A stretch of 64,000 nt of DNA, taken from assembly GCA_041691315.1 (NCBI GenBank), contig JBEPUW010000021.1, positions 1-64,000 of the forward strand, read 5' to 3'. The notes below the pieces were generated by a model. It was not told the origin of the DNA, did not search any database, and saw only the letters and a program-made list of their open reading frames with translations. This DNA is from Poindextera sp041691315 (GTDB lineage Bacteria > Pseudomonadota > Alphaproteobacteria > Caulobacterales > Caulobacteraceae). Shown here piece by piece: positions 33,403-40,807 of the stretch (its first letter is position 1; each line of letters opens with the position of its first letter). A program made the translations under genes and the position numbers.

Positions 33403-34840
33403 GCGCCGCCTCCAGGCCGAGCGCGGCGGCGACTTCGCTGACGTCGTCGAAGGGCAGCAGGGTCTCGCCGACCAGCTGGCCCTGTTCATGGCCCTTGCCG
33501 GCCACGACCAGAATGTCGCCGTCGCCGAGTTCGGCCACGCCGGCGACGATGGCTTCGCGCCGGTCGCCGATCTCGCGCGCGCCGGGCGCGGCGGCCAGGA
33601 TGGCGGCGCGGATGCCGGCGGCCTGTTCCGTACGCGGATTGTCGTCGGTGACGATGACCTGGTCGGCGAGCCGGGCGGCGATCTCGCCCATCAGCGGCCG
33701 TTTTCCCCGGTCGCGGTCGCCGCCGGCGCCGAAGACGACGATCAGCCGGCCGCGCGCGTGCGGGCGAAGGGCGCTCAGGACCGTCTCCAGACCGTCGGGC
33801 GTATGGGCGTAATCGACAAAGGCCTCGCCGCCGCGCGGGCCGGCGCCGACGCGCTGCAGCCGCCCGGGCGCGCCCTCGACGTGCTCCAGCGCCGCCAGCA
33901 CTTGCGCGACGTCTTCGCCGATGGCGATGCAAAGGCCCGCGGCGACCAGGGCGTTGGAGGCCTGGTAGGCGCCGACCAGGGGCAGGCGCACGGTGTAGGT
34001 CTGCTCGGTCTCGCTGATAGTCAGGAGCTGGCCGCCGGGCACGGCCTCGCGGCCGACCAGGCGCAGGCTCTGGCCCTGTTCGCCGACCGACAGCACGGTC
34101 TGGCCGGCGAGGATGGCGGCGGCGGCGAAGGCCTTGAAGGCATCGGAATCGGCGTTTAGCACCGCGGTGCCGCCCCGCGGCAGCAGCGCCTGGAACAGGC
34201 GCAGCTTGGCGTCGCGATAGGCCTCCATGTCGCCGTGATAGTCGAGGTGGTCCTGGGTCAGGTTGGTGAAACCGCAGGCCGCCAGGCGCACCCCGTCCAG
34301 CCGCCGCTGGTGGATGCCGTGGGACGAGGCTTCCAGGGCCAGGTGGGTGACGCCGCGCCCGGCCAGTTCAGCCAGCAGCCGGGCGGTGTCGGCGGCGTCC
34401 AGGCTGGTCAGGCCACCCGACGGGGTGATCTGTTCGTCACCGGCGATGACGCCCAGCGTGCCCATGCTGGCGGCGTTGCGGCCGAGGCGGGTGAGGATCT
34501 GGCGGCAGAAGGTGACCACCGAGGTCTTGCCGTTGGTGCCGGTGACCGCGACGCAGGTCTCGGGCTGGGCGCCCCAGAAGGCGGCCGCCGCCAGCGCATA
34601 GGCCCGCCTGGGATCGCAGGCGCGCACCACGGGAACGCTCAGGCCCTCGATGGCCTCGTCGGTCAGCACCGCCGCCGCGCCGGCGGCCAACGCGTCGCCG
34701 ATGAAGCGGCGGCCATCGGCCTTCGCGCCGGCCAGGGCGACGAACAGCGCGCCTGGCCGCACCAGCCGACTGTCGGCGGTGATCCCGGTGATCTCGGGAT
34801 CGGGATCGACGGGACGGCGGACGAGCGCGGAGAGACGCAT
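33395..34840 (-). CDS. murE: UDP-MurNAc-L-Ala-D-Glu:meso-diaminopimelate ligase
   Basis: 481 residues from ATG 34840; the open frame extends eight codons upstream into ftsI. Landmarks: ITADSRLVRPGALFVALAG, P-loop VTGTNGKTSVVTFCRQIL, EASSHGIHQRRLDGV, NLTQDHLDYHGDM and the specificity motif DNPR (in VTDDNPRTEQ), which marks the diaminopimelate-adding type. A Gram-negative direct-crosslinked peptidoglycan is implied. It starts four bases after the ftsI stop. Confidence 0.96.
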   Translation of the reverse strand: MRLSALVRRPVDPDPEITGITADSRLVRPGALFVALAGAKADGRRFIGDALAAGAAAVLTDEAIEGLSVPVVRACDPRRAYALAAAAFWGAQPETCVAVTGTNGKTSVVTFCRQILTRLGRNAASMGTLGVIAGDEQITPSGGLTSLDAADTARLLAELAGRGVTHLALEASSHGIHQRRLDGVRLAACGFTNLTQDHLDYHGDMEAYRDAKLRLFQALLPRGGTAVLNADSDAFKAFAAAAILAGQTVLSVGEQGQSLRLVGREAVPGGQLLTISETEQTYTVRLPLVGAYQASNALVAAGLCIAIGEDVAQVLAALEHVEGAPGRLQRVGAGPRGGEAFVDYAHTPDGLETVLSALRPHARGRLIVVFGAGGDRDRGKRPLMGEIAARLADQVIVTDDNPRTEQAAGIRAAILAAAPGAREIGDRREAIVAGVAELGDGDILVVAGKGHEQGQLVGETLLPFDDVSEVAAALGLEAARG

Positions 34841-34844
34841 GGGT

Positions 34845-36578
34845 CTACTGGTCGCTCGCCGCATTGGGCGGCGCGACGACCGGCACGACGGCCGCGCGCC
34901 TGACGCCTAGGATCGGCGCGATCCGCTCGACGACCCGCCCGGCGGTGGGGGCCGCGGTCTGGGCGCCCATGGCGAAACCGCCGCTATCCTTGGTCGGCTG
35001 CGGCTCGTCGAGCAGGATGAAGATGAAATAGCGCTGGGCGTCGGCGGGACCGTCGGTGGGGAAGACGGCCGCGAACGAGGACACCCGCTTGCCGACCGCA
35101 TAATGGCCGTTAATGGCCTTCTGCGCGGTGCCGGTCTTGCCGCCGACCCGGTAGCCGGGCGCCGCGGCGTCGGCCCCACGGCCGGTGCCGAGGGTGGCGT
35201 TCAGCCGCATCAGATCCAGCATGGTGCGCGAGGTTTGCTCGGAGACCACCCGGCGGCCCTTCGGGGCCTCGCCAGGGGCCAGCTTGCGGATGGTCAGCGG
35301 GATGTAGACGCCGTCGTTGAAGATGGCGTTCATGCCGGTGGCGACGGCCAGTGGCGTGACCGAGATGGCCTGGCCGAACGACATCGAGGCGACGGTGTTG
35401 TCGCTCAGCCGCGACGCCACCAGCGGCCGGGCCGATTCCCTGAGTTCGCTTGGCGCGGCGGCATAGAGGCCGAAGCTTTTGAAATAGGTCTGCAGCCGGT
35501 CGCCGCCGGCCAGCAGGCCCAGCCGCGCCGCGCCGATGTTCGAGGAGTGGGTGAAGACCTGCCAGAGCGGCAGGTTGACCGCCGATTTCTCGTCGTCGCG
35601 GATCTTCTGGTTGCCGATCTGCAAGGGCGTGGTGGTGTCGAACACGGTGTTGATGTTGGCGATGCCGGAATCGATGCCCATTGCCAGGGTGAAGACCTTG
35701 AACACCGAGCCGGGTTCGAAGACCGTCGAGGTGACGTGGTTGATGTTGGCCACCGGATTGGCGCCGATATTGTTCGGATCGAAGGCCGGGTACGAGGTCA
35801 TGCCGAGGATTTCCCCGGTCTTGACGTCGGTGACAATGCCGATGGCGTCGAGGGCGCGGAAATTCACCGCCGCCTTCTCGACCTCGTCCTGCAGGGCGGC
35901 CTGGACGCGCAGGTCGATGGACAGCGCCACCGGGGTCCGGCCGGCGTCGGCGCGGATGGACTTGTCGAGGGCGAGCTCGGCGCCGGAAATGCCGACGCCG
36001 CCACGGTCGACGAAGCCGATCAACTGGCCGGCGGTCGGTCCCATCAGATAGGCCCGCTTCGGCTCCGGCTGAAAGGACAGGCCCGGCAGGCCGAGGTCGT
36101 CGATGCGGTCCTTGTCGGCCGGCGTCAGGCCGCCGATCAGGTACTGTCGGCGATCGGCCTTCAGGGCGTGGTCCAGCCGGATGGCGGAAAGCCCGGGCAG
36201 GGCGGGGCCGAGGATGCGGCGGACCTCGTCCGGGTTCCAATTCTCGTGCGGGTCGTAATAGAGCCCGAAGTGCGGCAGGTCGGCGGCCAGCAGCTGGCCG
36301 TTGCGGTCGGTGAGTTCGGCCCGCGCCCCCGGCGGCGCGCCCTCGGCCCCGGCGCGGTCGTTGTCCGAGAACAGGGCCGTGCGCGCCGCCCCGCCGGCCA
36401 GAGTCAGGAAGGCGGCGGTGAAGATGGCCAGCACGAAGAAAATGCGCAGCCGGGTGTCGTCCTCGGCGCGATCCTCCGCCTTGGCGCGGCCAAAGGCGCG
36501 CTCAATGCGCCAGATCGGCTCGGTGACCCAGCGCCAGGCCGGGGGGAAACGGTGCAGCGGGATATCGGCGGGGCTCAT
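34845..36578 (-). CDS. ftsI: FtsI (PBP3): septal peptidoglycan transpeptidase
   Basis: 577 residues. A short cytoplasmic tail precedes one membrane anchor (about residues 48-68), the pedestal domain and the transpeptidase domain. The three active-site motifs are visible: SVFK in FEPGSVFKVFTLAMG (about residue 295), SSN in HSSNIGAARLG and KTGT in VGGKTGTAQKA. It crosslinks septal peptidoglycan together with FtsW. It overlaps ftsL by four bases. Confidence 0.96.
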   Translation of the reverse strand: MSPADIPLHRFPPAWRWVTEPIWRIERAFGRAKAEDRAEDDTRLRIFFVLAIFTAAFLTLAGGAARTALFSDNDRAGAEGAPPGARAELTDRNGQLLAADLPHFGLYYDPHENWNPDEVRRILGPALPGLSAIRLDHALKADRRQYLIGGLTPADKDRIDDLGLPGLSFQPEPKRAYLMGPTAGQLIGFVDRGGVGISGAELALDKSIRADAGRTPVALSIDLRVQAALQDEVEKAAVNFRALDAIGIVTDVKTGEILGMTSYPAFDPNNIGANPVANINHVTSTVFEPGSVFKVFTLAMGIDSGIANINTVFDTTTPLQIGNQKIRDDEKSAVNLPLWQVFTHSSNIGAARLGLLAGGDRLQTYFKSFGLYAAAPSELRESARPLVASRLSDNTVASMSFGQAISVTPLAVATGMNAIFNDGVYIPLTIRKLAPGEAPKGRRVVSEQTSRTMLDLMRLNATLGTGRGADAAAPGYRVGGKTGTAQKAINGHYAVGKRVSSFAAVFPTDGPADAQRYFIFILLDEPQPTKDSGGFAMGAQTAAPTAGRVVERIAPILGVRRAAVVPVVAPPNAASDQ

Positions 36579-37225
36579 CGGGCGGCATCCGCGGGCGCAT
36601 CGGGCGGCGCCTGGACGAGGACGCCGATCGGATCGGCGGCCGGAGGTTTCAGCTCGGAGGGCCGTCTGGCTGCAGACTCGGCCGCGGCGGGCTGAGCTTC
36701 ATCGGCGCGGGCGACAGCCGCGGCCTTTGCCGGTTTAGTCGGTCTAGGCGGCGCAAGGGCGGCGACCTTGACGGGCTTGGGCGCAGCCGGTTTGGCCACG
36801 GCCGGCTGAGCAGCGACCGCGACCGCGAGCGGCGCGCCGGCCGGCAGCGGCGTGGCCGCCGGGGGCGTCGCGTCCTGGGCCGCGGGTTGCGCCGGCTTCG
36901 GCGCCGGCGCGCCGGCGACGCTGGCCAAAGCCTGGGCGTCGATGTCGTGTTTGGCGTCGATCGGTTGCAGGCCGAGATATTTGTTGGACAGGGTCTCCAG
37001 CCGCTCGGGCTGTTCCAGGCTGGCGACCTCTGCGCGCAGCAGGGTCACCCTGGCGCGCTCGTCGCCGATCTGCTGCTGGACGTGGTCGATCTCGGCGCTC
37101 TCGCCGCCGGCGATGGTCTTGGCCAGATAGACCAACAGGATCAGCGCCAAGAGCACGCCGACGCCGCCGATTTCGATGACCCGGAAGCCACGGAAGCGCT
37201 GGTCGAAGACGCCGAGCACGCTCAT
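36575..37225 (-). CDS. ftsL: FtsL-like division protein with a long Pro/Ala-rich tail
   Basis: 216 residues. The N-terminal half matches FtsL: a short cytoplasmic end, one membrane span (about residues 18-38, VIEIGGVGVLLALILLVYLA) and a periplasmic leucine-zipper-like coiled coil with LLRAEVASLEQPERLETLSNKYLGLQPID. The last ~120 residues are a low-complexity Ala/Pro/Lys tail, unusual because many FtsL proteins end near residue 120. Position between rsmH and ftsI supports the identity. It overlaps both neighbours by four bases. Confidence 0.87.
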   Translation of the reverse strand: MSVLGVFDQRFRGFRVIEIGGVGVLLALILLVYLAKTIAGGESAEIDHVQQQIGDERARVTLLRAEVASLEQPERLETLSNKYLGLQPIDAKHDIDAQALASVAGAPAPKPAQPAAQDATPPAATPLPAGAPLAVAVAAQPAVAKPAAPKPVKVAALAPPRPTKPAKAAAVARADEAQPAAAESAARRPSELKPPAADPIGVLVQAPPDAPADAAR

Positions 37226-38151
37226 GCCGCGGCCCTCCAGGCCGGGGCCGCGGTCCGCTCGGCGGCGCGCAGCTTGGCCGAGCGCGCGCGCGGGTTGGCG
37301 GCGATCTCGGCCTCGGCCGGCGTCGCGGCGCCATTGAACAGCAGCCGGAAGGAGGGCTTGCGCGTCTCCTCGGTTGGGGGCCGGTGGCGTGAGCCGCCGG
37401 GGGTGCGGCCGGCGCGTTCGGTCAGGAAGGCCTTGACGATGCGATCCTCCAGCGAATGGAAGCTGACCACCGCGAGGCGCCCGCCATCGCGCAGCAGCTG
37501 TTCGGCGGCTTCCAGGCCGGCCTCGAGCTCGGTGAGCTCGGCGTTGACCGCGATGCGCAGCGCCTGGAACACCCGGGTCGCCGGATGCACCTTGGCGCCC
37601 TTGCGGCCGCCGAGCGCGCGCTCGACGACATGGGCCAGGTCGAGGGTGCGGGTGAAGGGCTCGACCGCGCGGCGGCGGACCAGGGCCTGGGCGATGCGCC
37701 GCGAACTCTTCTCCTCGCCATAGACGAAGAAGATGCGGGCGAGCTCCGCCTGGTCGGCGCCGTTGACCAGGTCTGCCGCGTTGGTTCCGGTCTGGCTCAT
37801 CCGCATGTCGAGCGGGCCGTCGGTCCGGAACGAGAAGCCGCGCTCGGGCTGGTCGATCTGCATGGAGGAGACACCGAGATCGAAGGCCGCGCCATCGATC
37901 GGCTCGGCGATGTGTTCGGCCATGGCCGAGAAGCGGTCTTCGATGAGCTTGAAGCGGCCGCTGGCCGCCAGCGGCGCGGCATGGACCAGCACGGCCGGGT
38001 CGCGGTCGAAGGCGATGACGCGCGCGCCGGCGTCGACGAAGGCGCCGGAATAGCCGCCGGCCCCGAAGGTGGCGTCGGCAATCAGCTTGCCGGGTCCCGG
38101 CTGCAACGCCGCGATCACTTCGTCGAGCATGACCGAGGTGTGCACGCTCAT
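37222..38151 (-). CDS. rsmH: 16S rRNA m4C1402 methyltransferase RsmH (MraW)
   Basis: 309 residues. SAM-dependent methylation of C1402 in the ribosomal P site. Landmarks: HTSVMLDEVIAALQPGPGKLIADATFGAGGYSGAF, VIAFDRDPAVL, the FDLGVSSMQIDQPERGFSFRTDGPLDMRM block and the C-terminal SFHSLEDRIVKAFLTERA. Second gene of the dcw operon, overlapping mraZ and ftsL by four bases each. Confidence 0.97.
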   Translation of the reverse strand: MSVHTSVMLDEVIAALQPGPGKLIADATFGAGGYSGAFVDAGARVIAFDRDPAVLVHAAPLAASGRFKLIEDRFSAMAEHIAEPIDGAAFDLGVSSMQIDQPERGFSFRTDGPLDMRMSQTGTNAADLVNGADQAELARIFFVYGEEKSSRRIAQALVRRRAVEPFTRTLDLAHVVERALGGRKGAKVHPATRVFQALRIAVNAELTELEAGLEAAEQLLRDGGRLAVVSFHSLEDRIVKAFLTERAGRTPGGSRHRPPTEETRKPSFRLLFNGAATPAEAEIAANPRARSAKLRAAERTAAPAWRAAA

Positions 38152-38633
38152 CCGCCGGCTCCCAGGCGGGCGCGGCGCTGTTCGGCGCGGCTGGCGGCCA
38201 GGCCCTCGCGGACCCCGGCGCCGTGTGCGACGCGGGCGGCGTGGAAGGCGTCGCGGCCCCAGATCTGGAAGCGTTCGCCGAGGCCGACGATCACCACCCA
38301 GTCGCTCAGCCCAAACATTTCGCAGAGGTGTTCCGGCAGGGTGACCCGGCCGGCGGTGTCGAAGGCCAGCTGCGCCATGCCGCCGCGCAGGGTGAATTCC
38401 AGTGAGTAGCGCAAGGGGTCACCGACTTCGAATTCGTTGATCAGCGCCTCGTTGCGCTCGAACAGCGCCTTGCCGCCGCCCTCGATGCAATCGGCCTCGA
38501 CCGAGGGGAAGCAGAAGATGCCGTCAAACGGCCCGGCCGCCAGCGCACGGAATTCCTGCGGCACAACGATGCGCCGTTTGGCGTCCAATGGCTTTTCGAA
38601 GGTCGAATAGAACACTTCGCCCCAAGTCCCCAC
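38148..38633 (-). CDS. mraZ: MraZ transcriptional regulator of the dcw operon
   Basis: 161 residues as given. Two SpoVT/AbrB-like swapped-hairpin units are visible: STFEKPLDAKRRIVVPQEFRALA and AFDTAGRVTLPEHLCEMFGLSDWVVIVGLGERFQIW, both with the DxKxR-type DNA-binding loop. The end is a basic Ala/Arg tail. The ATG at 38633 precedes VFYSTFEK; a GTG at 38615, which would start exactly at VFYSTFEK, is a serious alternative. In other bacteria MraZ represses its own operon by binding TGGGN repeats; see 38690-38716. Confidence 0.93.
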   Translation of the reverse strand: MGTWGEVFYSTFEKPLDAKRRIVVPQEFRALAAGPFDGIFCFPSVEADCIEGGGKALFERNEALINEFEVGDPLRYSLEFTLRGGMAQLAFDTAGRVTLPEHLCEMFGLSDWVVIVGLGERFQIWGRDAFHAARVAHGAGVREGLAASRAEQRRARLGAGG

Positions 38634-38668
38634 GGCGCGACTGGCCCCTCAGCCCCGGCGCCTCGGCC

Positions 38669-38716
38669 TGGGACGCGCGATGAGGCTCATCCCAGTGCGA
38701 TTGGGTTAACATGGGA
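38669..38716. promoter_or_regulatory. TGGGN repeats upstream of mraZ (candidate MraZ boxes)
   Basis: TGGGT (38702-38706) and TGGGA (38712-38716) are exactly 10 bases apart. A further TGGGA is at 38669-38673, and an inverse one at 38690-38694. MraZ is known to bind 10-bp-spaced TGGGA repeats ahead of mraZ. Here the pair is on the strand opposite to the operon, so the call is tentative. Confidence 0.4.
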
Positions 38717-38780
38717 TTGACTGCCTCGCAATGCCGCAAGCTGCCTATCGGCTGCAATTTCAAAGATGTCGCAGTGGCAA

Positions 38781-38807
38781 ATGGTTAACGAACGTTAGTT
38801 ATCCACA
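38781..38807. promoter_or_regulatory. CtrA-like half-site and DnaA box in the dcw promoter region
   Basis: ATGGTTAA at 38781-38788 is the complement of TTAACCAT, a described CtrA half-site form, within TTAACGAACGTTAG (38785-38798, N6 spacing). TTATCCACA at 38799-38807 is a perfect DnaA 9-mer. Both lie 150-175 bases upstream of mraZ. Cell-cycle control of the first dcw block is therefore plausible. Binding is inferred from sequence only. Confidence 0.5.
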
Positions 38808-38846
38808 GAACATACATGGAACATGTTAAGTATACCGAGGTGGAGG

Positions 38847-39241
38847 GATCAGACGGCCTGTAAGCCGGGTTCTGTGCCGCCCCGCAGTTGCGGGACGCGG
38901 CGGCCATTCCTCTGGACCGGTCCTCGCGGGCCGGTTCTCGCGACCTACCCGGACGGCTCGGGCCGATGAAGCCCTGCCGGAGCGAACTCCGGCGCGTCGT
39001 CCCTATTCGGTCTTGCTCCAGGCGGGGCTTGCCATGCCGTCCCCGTCGCCGGGTCCGCGGTGGGCTCTTACCCCACCCTTTCATCCTTACCGCCCGTGCG
39101 AGCACGGGTTTGGCGGTTTGCTTTCTGTGGCGCTATCCCTGGGGTCGCCCCCGGCGGGTGTTATCCGCCGCCTTTTCACCGTGGAGCCCGGACTTTCCTC
39201 TCCCATCTTGCGACAAGAGCGACCGCCCGGCCGTCTGATCC
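38847..39241 (-). ncRNA. rnpB: RNase P RNA (rnpB)
   Basis: About 395 nt. The 5' and 3' ends pair in a perfect 13-bp P1 helix: GGATCAGACGGCC at 39241-39229 and its complement ending at 38847. Universally conserved segments are present on the minus strand: GAGGAAAGTCCGGGCTCC near the 5' end, GGATAACACCCG in the P10-12 area, GGTAAGAGCCCACC and, near the 3' end, ACAGAACCCGGCTTACAGG. This is the catalytic RNA that matures tRNA 5' ends. It lies upstream of mraZ on the same strand, a neighbourhood I recall from other alphaproteobacteria. Several spurious open frames cross it and are ignored. Confidence 0.96.
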
Positions 39242-39250
39242 TGAGTGCAG

Positions 39251-39277
39251 GGTGTGGCCGATGGGCGGCGGGGTCAA
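39251..39277 (-). promoter_or_regulatory. Candidate rnpB promoter (sigma-73 type)
   Basis: Read on the minus strand: TTGACCC (39277-39271), 12 bases, then GCCACACC (39258-39251). This resembles the Caulobacter housekeeping pattern TTGACGS-N10-14-GCTANAWC with a two-base mismatch in the -10. The rnpB 5' end at 39241 would be about 10 bases downstream, as expected. Confidence 0.5.
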
Positions 39278-39353
39278 GCTAGGGACGAGCCCTTATCAGT
39301 CGCCGGTTGCTTGGTATTCTTACGCTCAGACATCGATCGAGACTTGTAAAACC

Positions 39354-39560
39354 ATGTCCAATGCCGCGACCCTGTCGCCTAGGTTAGATCTCCATCCCCA
39401 AGGCCGTGCGCGGCGCCAACCATTGGAAGGCGGGCCAAGCCTTCGCCTTCATTCCCAAGGGGAGCGGCGTCCTCCTCGTGCCGGTTCCCGACACCGGGGA
39501 CCTGAAAGGGATCGTGTCCGGCGCGACGTCTACGGGATACCGAGACCGGATCGCTATTGA
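39354..39560 (+). pseudogene. Decayed AbrB/VapB-type antitoxin gene
   Basis: The remnant reads MSNAATLS from ATG 39354 in one frame. From about 39388 it continues in the next frame as ISIPKAVRGANHWKAGQAF and then IPKGSGVLLVPVPDTGDL and GATSTGYRDR. The first frame closes again with DRY and TGA at 39558-39560. The pieces together match SpoVT/AbrB antitoxins, whose usual end is YRDRxDRY. Two compensating indels (near 39380 and 39548) therefore break the gene. The stop overlaps the relic toxin start as TGATG, the normal layout of an operon pair. Confidence 0.82.
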
Positions 39561-39612
39561 TGCATTTGGTCGATACCTCGGTCGGGTGGAGTGCCTGATT
39601 GGTTCGCCGACC
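39560..39612 (+). pseudogene. Truncated PIN-domain (VapC-type) toxin relic
   Basis: ATG 39560 opens MHLVDTSV, the usual PIN-domain start with the first catalytic Asp. A one-base deletion near 39583 then shifts to VECLIGSPT; with one base restored the text reads as a continuous toxin N-terminus of 18 residues. Everything after that is missing: the sequence runs into the 3' end of the convergent ampD gene. No function is expected. Confidence 0.75.
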
Positions 39613-39620
39613 GCACTTGA

Positions 39621-40340
39621 TCACGCCGCCAAGCGCAGCAACGCCATGAGTCGGGCGCGGGTTTCGCCGTCGGCGTCGCCGTCGATCTGCTCCGGTCGCC
39701 AGTGGCGCTGGAAGGCGCTGATGATGACCGCCGTGGCCTCGTCGTAGCGGCCGGAGGGGGCGCAGTCGTAGCCAAGCCGGGTCAGGCCGGCCTGCAGGGC
39801 GAAGACGGCCGTGCTCTCTTCGCCGAGCTGCAAGGCCGCGCCGGGGGCGGGCGGCGGTTCGGCCCAGAGCCCGAAACCGGCCTCGGCGAGCGACTTCCAG
39901 GGGAAGCGTTCGCCGGGATCGGTCTTGCGGTCGGGGGCCACGTCGGAATGGCCGATGATGCGCGCGTCCGCCACGTCCCAGCGTTCGCGAATGCCGGCCA
40001 GCAGCTCGAGCAGCGTGGCGATCTGCGCTTCCGGAAAGGCGCGATAGCCCCAGTCGTGGCCGGGATTGACCAGTTCGACGCCGATGGAGACCCCGTTCAG
40101 GTTGCGCTCGCCCTGCCAGAAGGAGACGCCGGCATGCCAGGCGCGCCGTTCCTCGGCCACCAGGGCGAAGGCGCGGCCGTCCTCTTCGATCAGGTAGTGG
40201 GCGGAGACCTTGGATTCAGGGTTGCGCAGCCTGGCCAGCGCCTCGTCGCCGGTCGGCATGCCGGTATAGTGCAGCACCACCATGTCCGGCGGCGCGGTGC
40301 GGGCGTCGAAATTCGGGGAGGGCGCGTCGATCAACTGCAT
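39621..40340 (-). CDS. ampD: AmpD-like N-acetylmuramoyl-L-alanine amidase with peptidoglycan-binding domain
   Basis: 239 residues. Amidase_2 domain with the zinc ligands and catalytic residues visible: VVLHYTGMPTG (His), RRAWHAGVSFW (His nearby), and IIGHSDVAPDRKTDPGERFPW with His and Asp. Residues about 175-235 form a PG_binding_1 repeat (STAVFALQAGLTRLGYDCAPSGRYDEATAVIISAFQRHW). No signal peptide is seen, so cytoplasmic recycling of anhydro-muropeptides is likely, although the binding domain is also found in AmiD-type proteins. Its 3' end abuts the vapBC relic. Confidence 0.9.
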   Translation of the reverse strand: MQLIDAPSPNFDARTAPPDMVVLHYTGMPTGDEALARLRNPESKVSAHYLIEEDGRAFALVAEERRAWHAGVSFWQGERNLNGVSIGVELVNPGHDWGYRAFPEAQIATLLELLAGIRERWDVADARIIGHSDVAPDRKTDPGERFPWKSLAEAGFGLWAEPPPAPGAALQLGEESTAVFALQAGLTRLGYDCAPSGRYDEATAVIISAFQRHWRPEQIDGDADGETRARLMALLRLAA

Positions 40341-40359
40341 CGGCGCTTAAGGATCCGAC

Positions 40360-40656
40360 CTAACGGCCGTGCTGGTCCCAGCCGTAGGCGACCCAGGAGC
40401 CGCCGCCCAGATGACGGGCTTCGATGACGTCGCTGTCGGCGCGTCGCATGGTGCGTCGAGCCCGCAGCGCCAGGCCGGCGAATACCAGGAGAACGGAGGC
40501 CATCAGGGCGATGACCACCAGGCTGGCGGCGAAGACCACCGCCAGCACAGCGGCGATCGCCGCCGCGCAGATCGTGGCGATGACGCCGCCGACCCAGGCC
40601 AATGGCTTCCACGCCACGTTGATCAGGGGCGCACCGCCGCTCGACAATCGTTCCAT
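40360..40656 (-). CDS. Small membrane protein of unknown function
   Basis: 98 residues from ATG 40656 (AAAGAGAA upstream); the open frame extends 22 codons further without support. Two hydrophobic stretches (about residues 17-33 and 38-60, GGVIATICAAAIAAVLAVVF and IALMASVLLVFAG) suggest two membrane spans. The C-terminus is soluble (DSDVIEARHLGGGSWVAYGWD). It lies 19 bases upstream of ampD on the same strand and may be co-transcribed. No family recognised. Confidence 0.65.
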   Translation of the reverse strand: MERLSSGGAPLINVAWKPLAWVGGVIATICAAAIAAVLAVVFAASLVVIALMASVLLVFAGLALRARRTMRRADSDVIEARHLGGGSWVAYGWDQHGR

Positions 40657-40807
40657 CGCGTTCTCTTTCGTCGCGGCCACGAGTGTTAAGCCTATGTCCG
40701 CCCTAAACGGGCGTCTCGTCAACCGATTGGGCGTTAGCCTGGATGCTATGCCATTACGCTGAACAAGGCGCCAAGGATCAGTCGGCTGGCCGCCAGATCA
40801 CGAGGAT

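Noticed and set aside
34908..36695. Long plus-strand frames over ftsI/ftsL
   Set aside because: Antisense to well-supported dcw genes; translations are low-complexity without domains.
38799..38807. Origin of replication suggested by a perfect DnaA box
   Set aside because: Only one box is present, with no AT-rich unwinding region or dnaA/hemE-like neighbour genes. It is better read as a promoter element.
38888..39560. Open frames crossing the rnpB region
   Set aside because: They read through RNase P RNA, whose structure and conserved segments are plain. The one ending at 39560 only supplies the N- and C-terminal pieces of the vapB relic.
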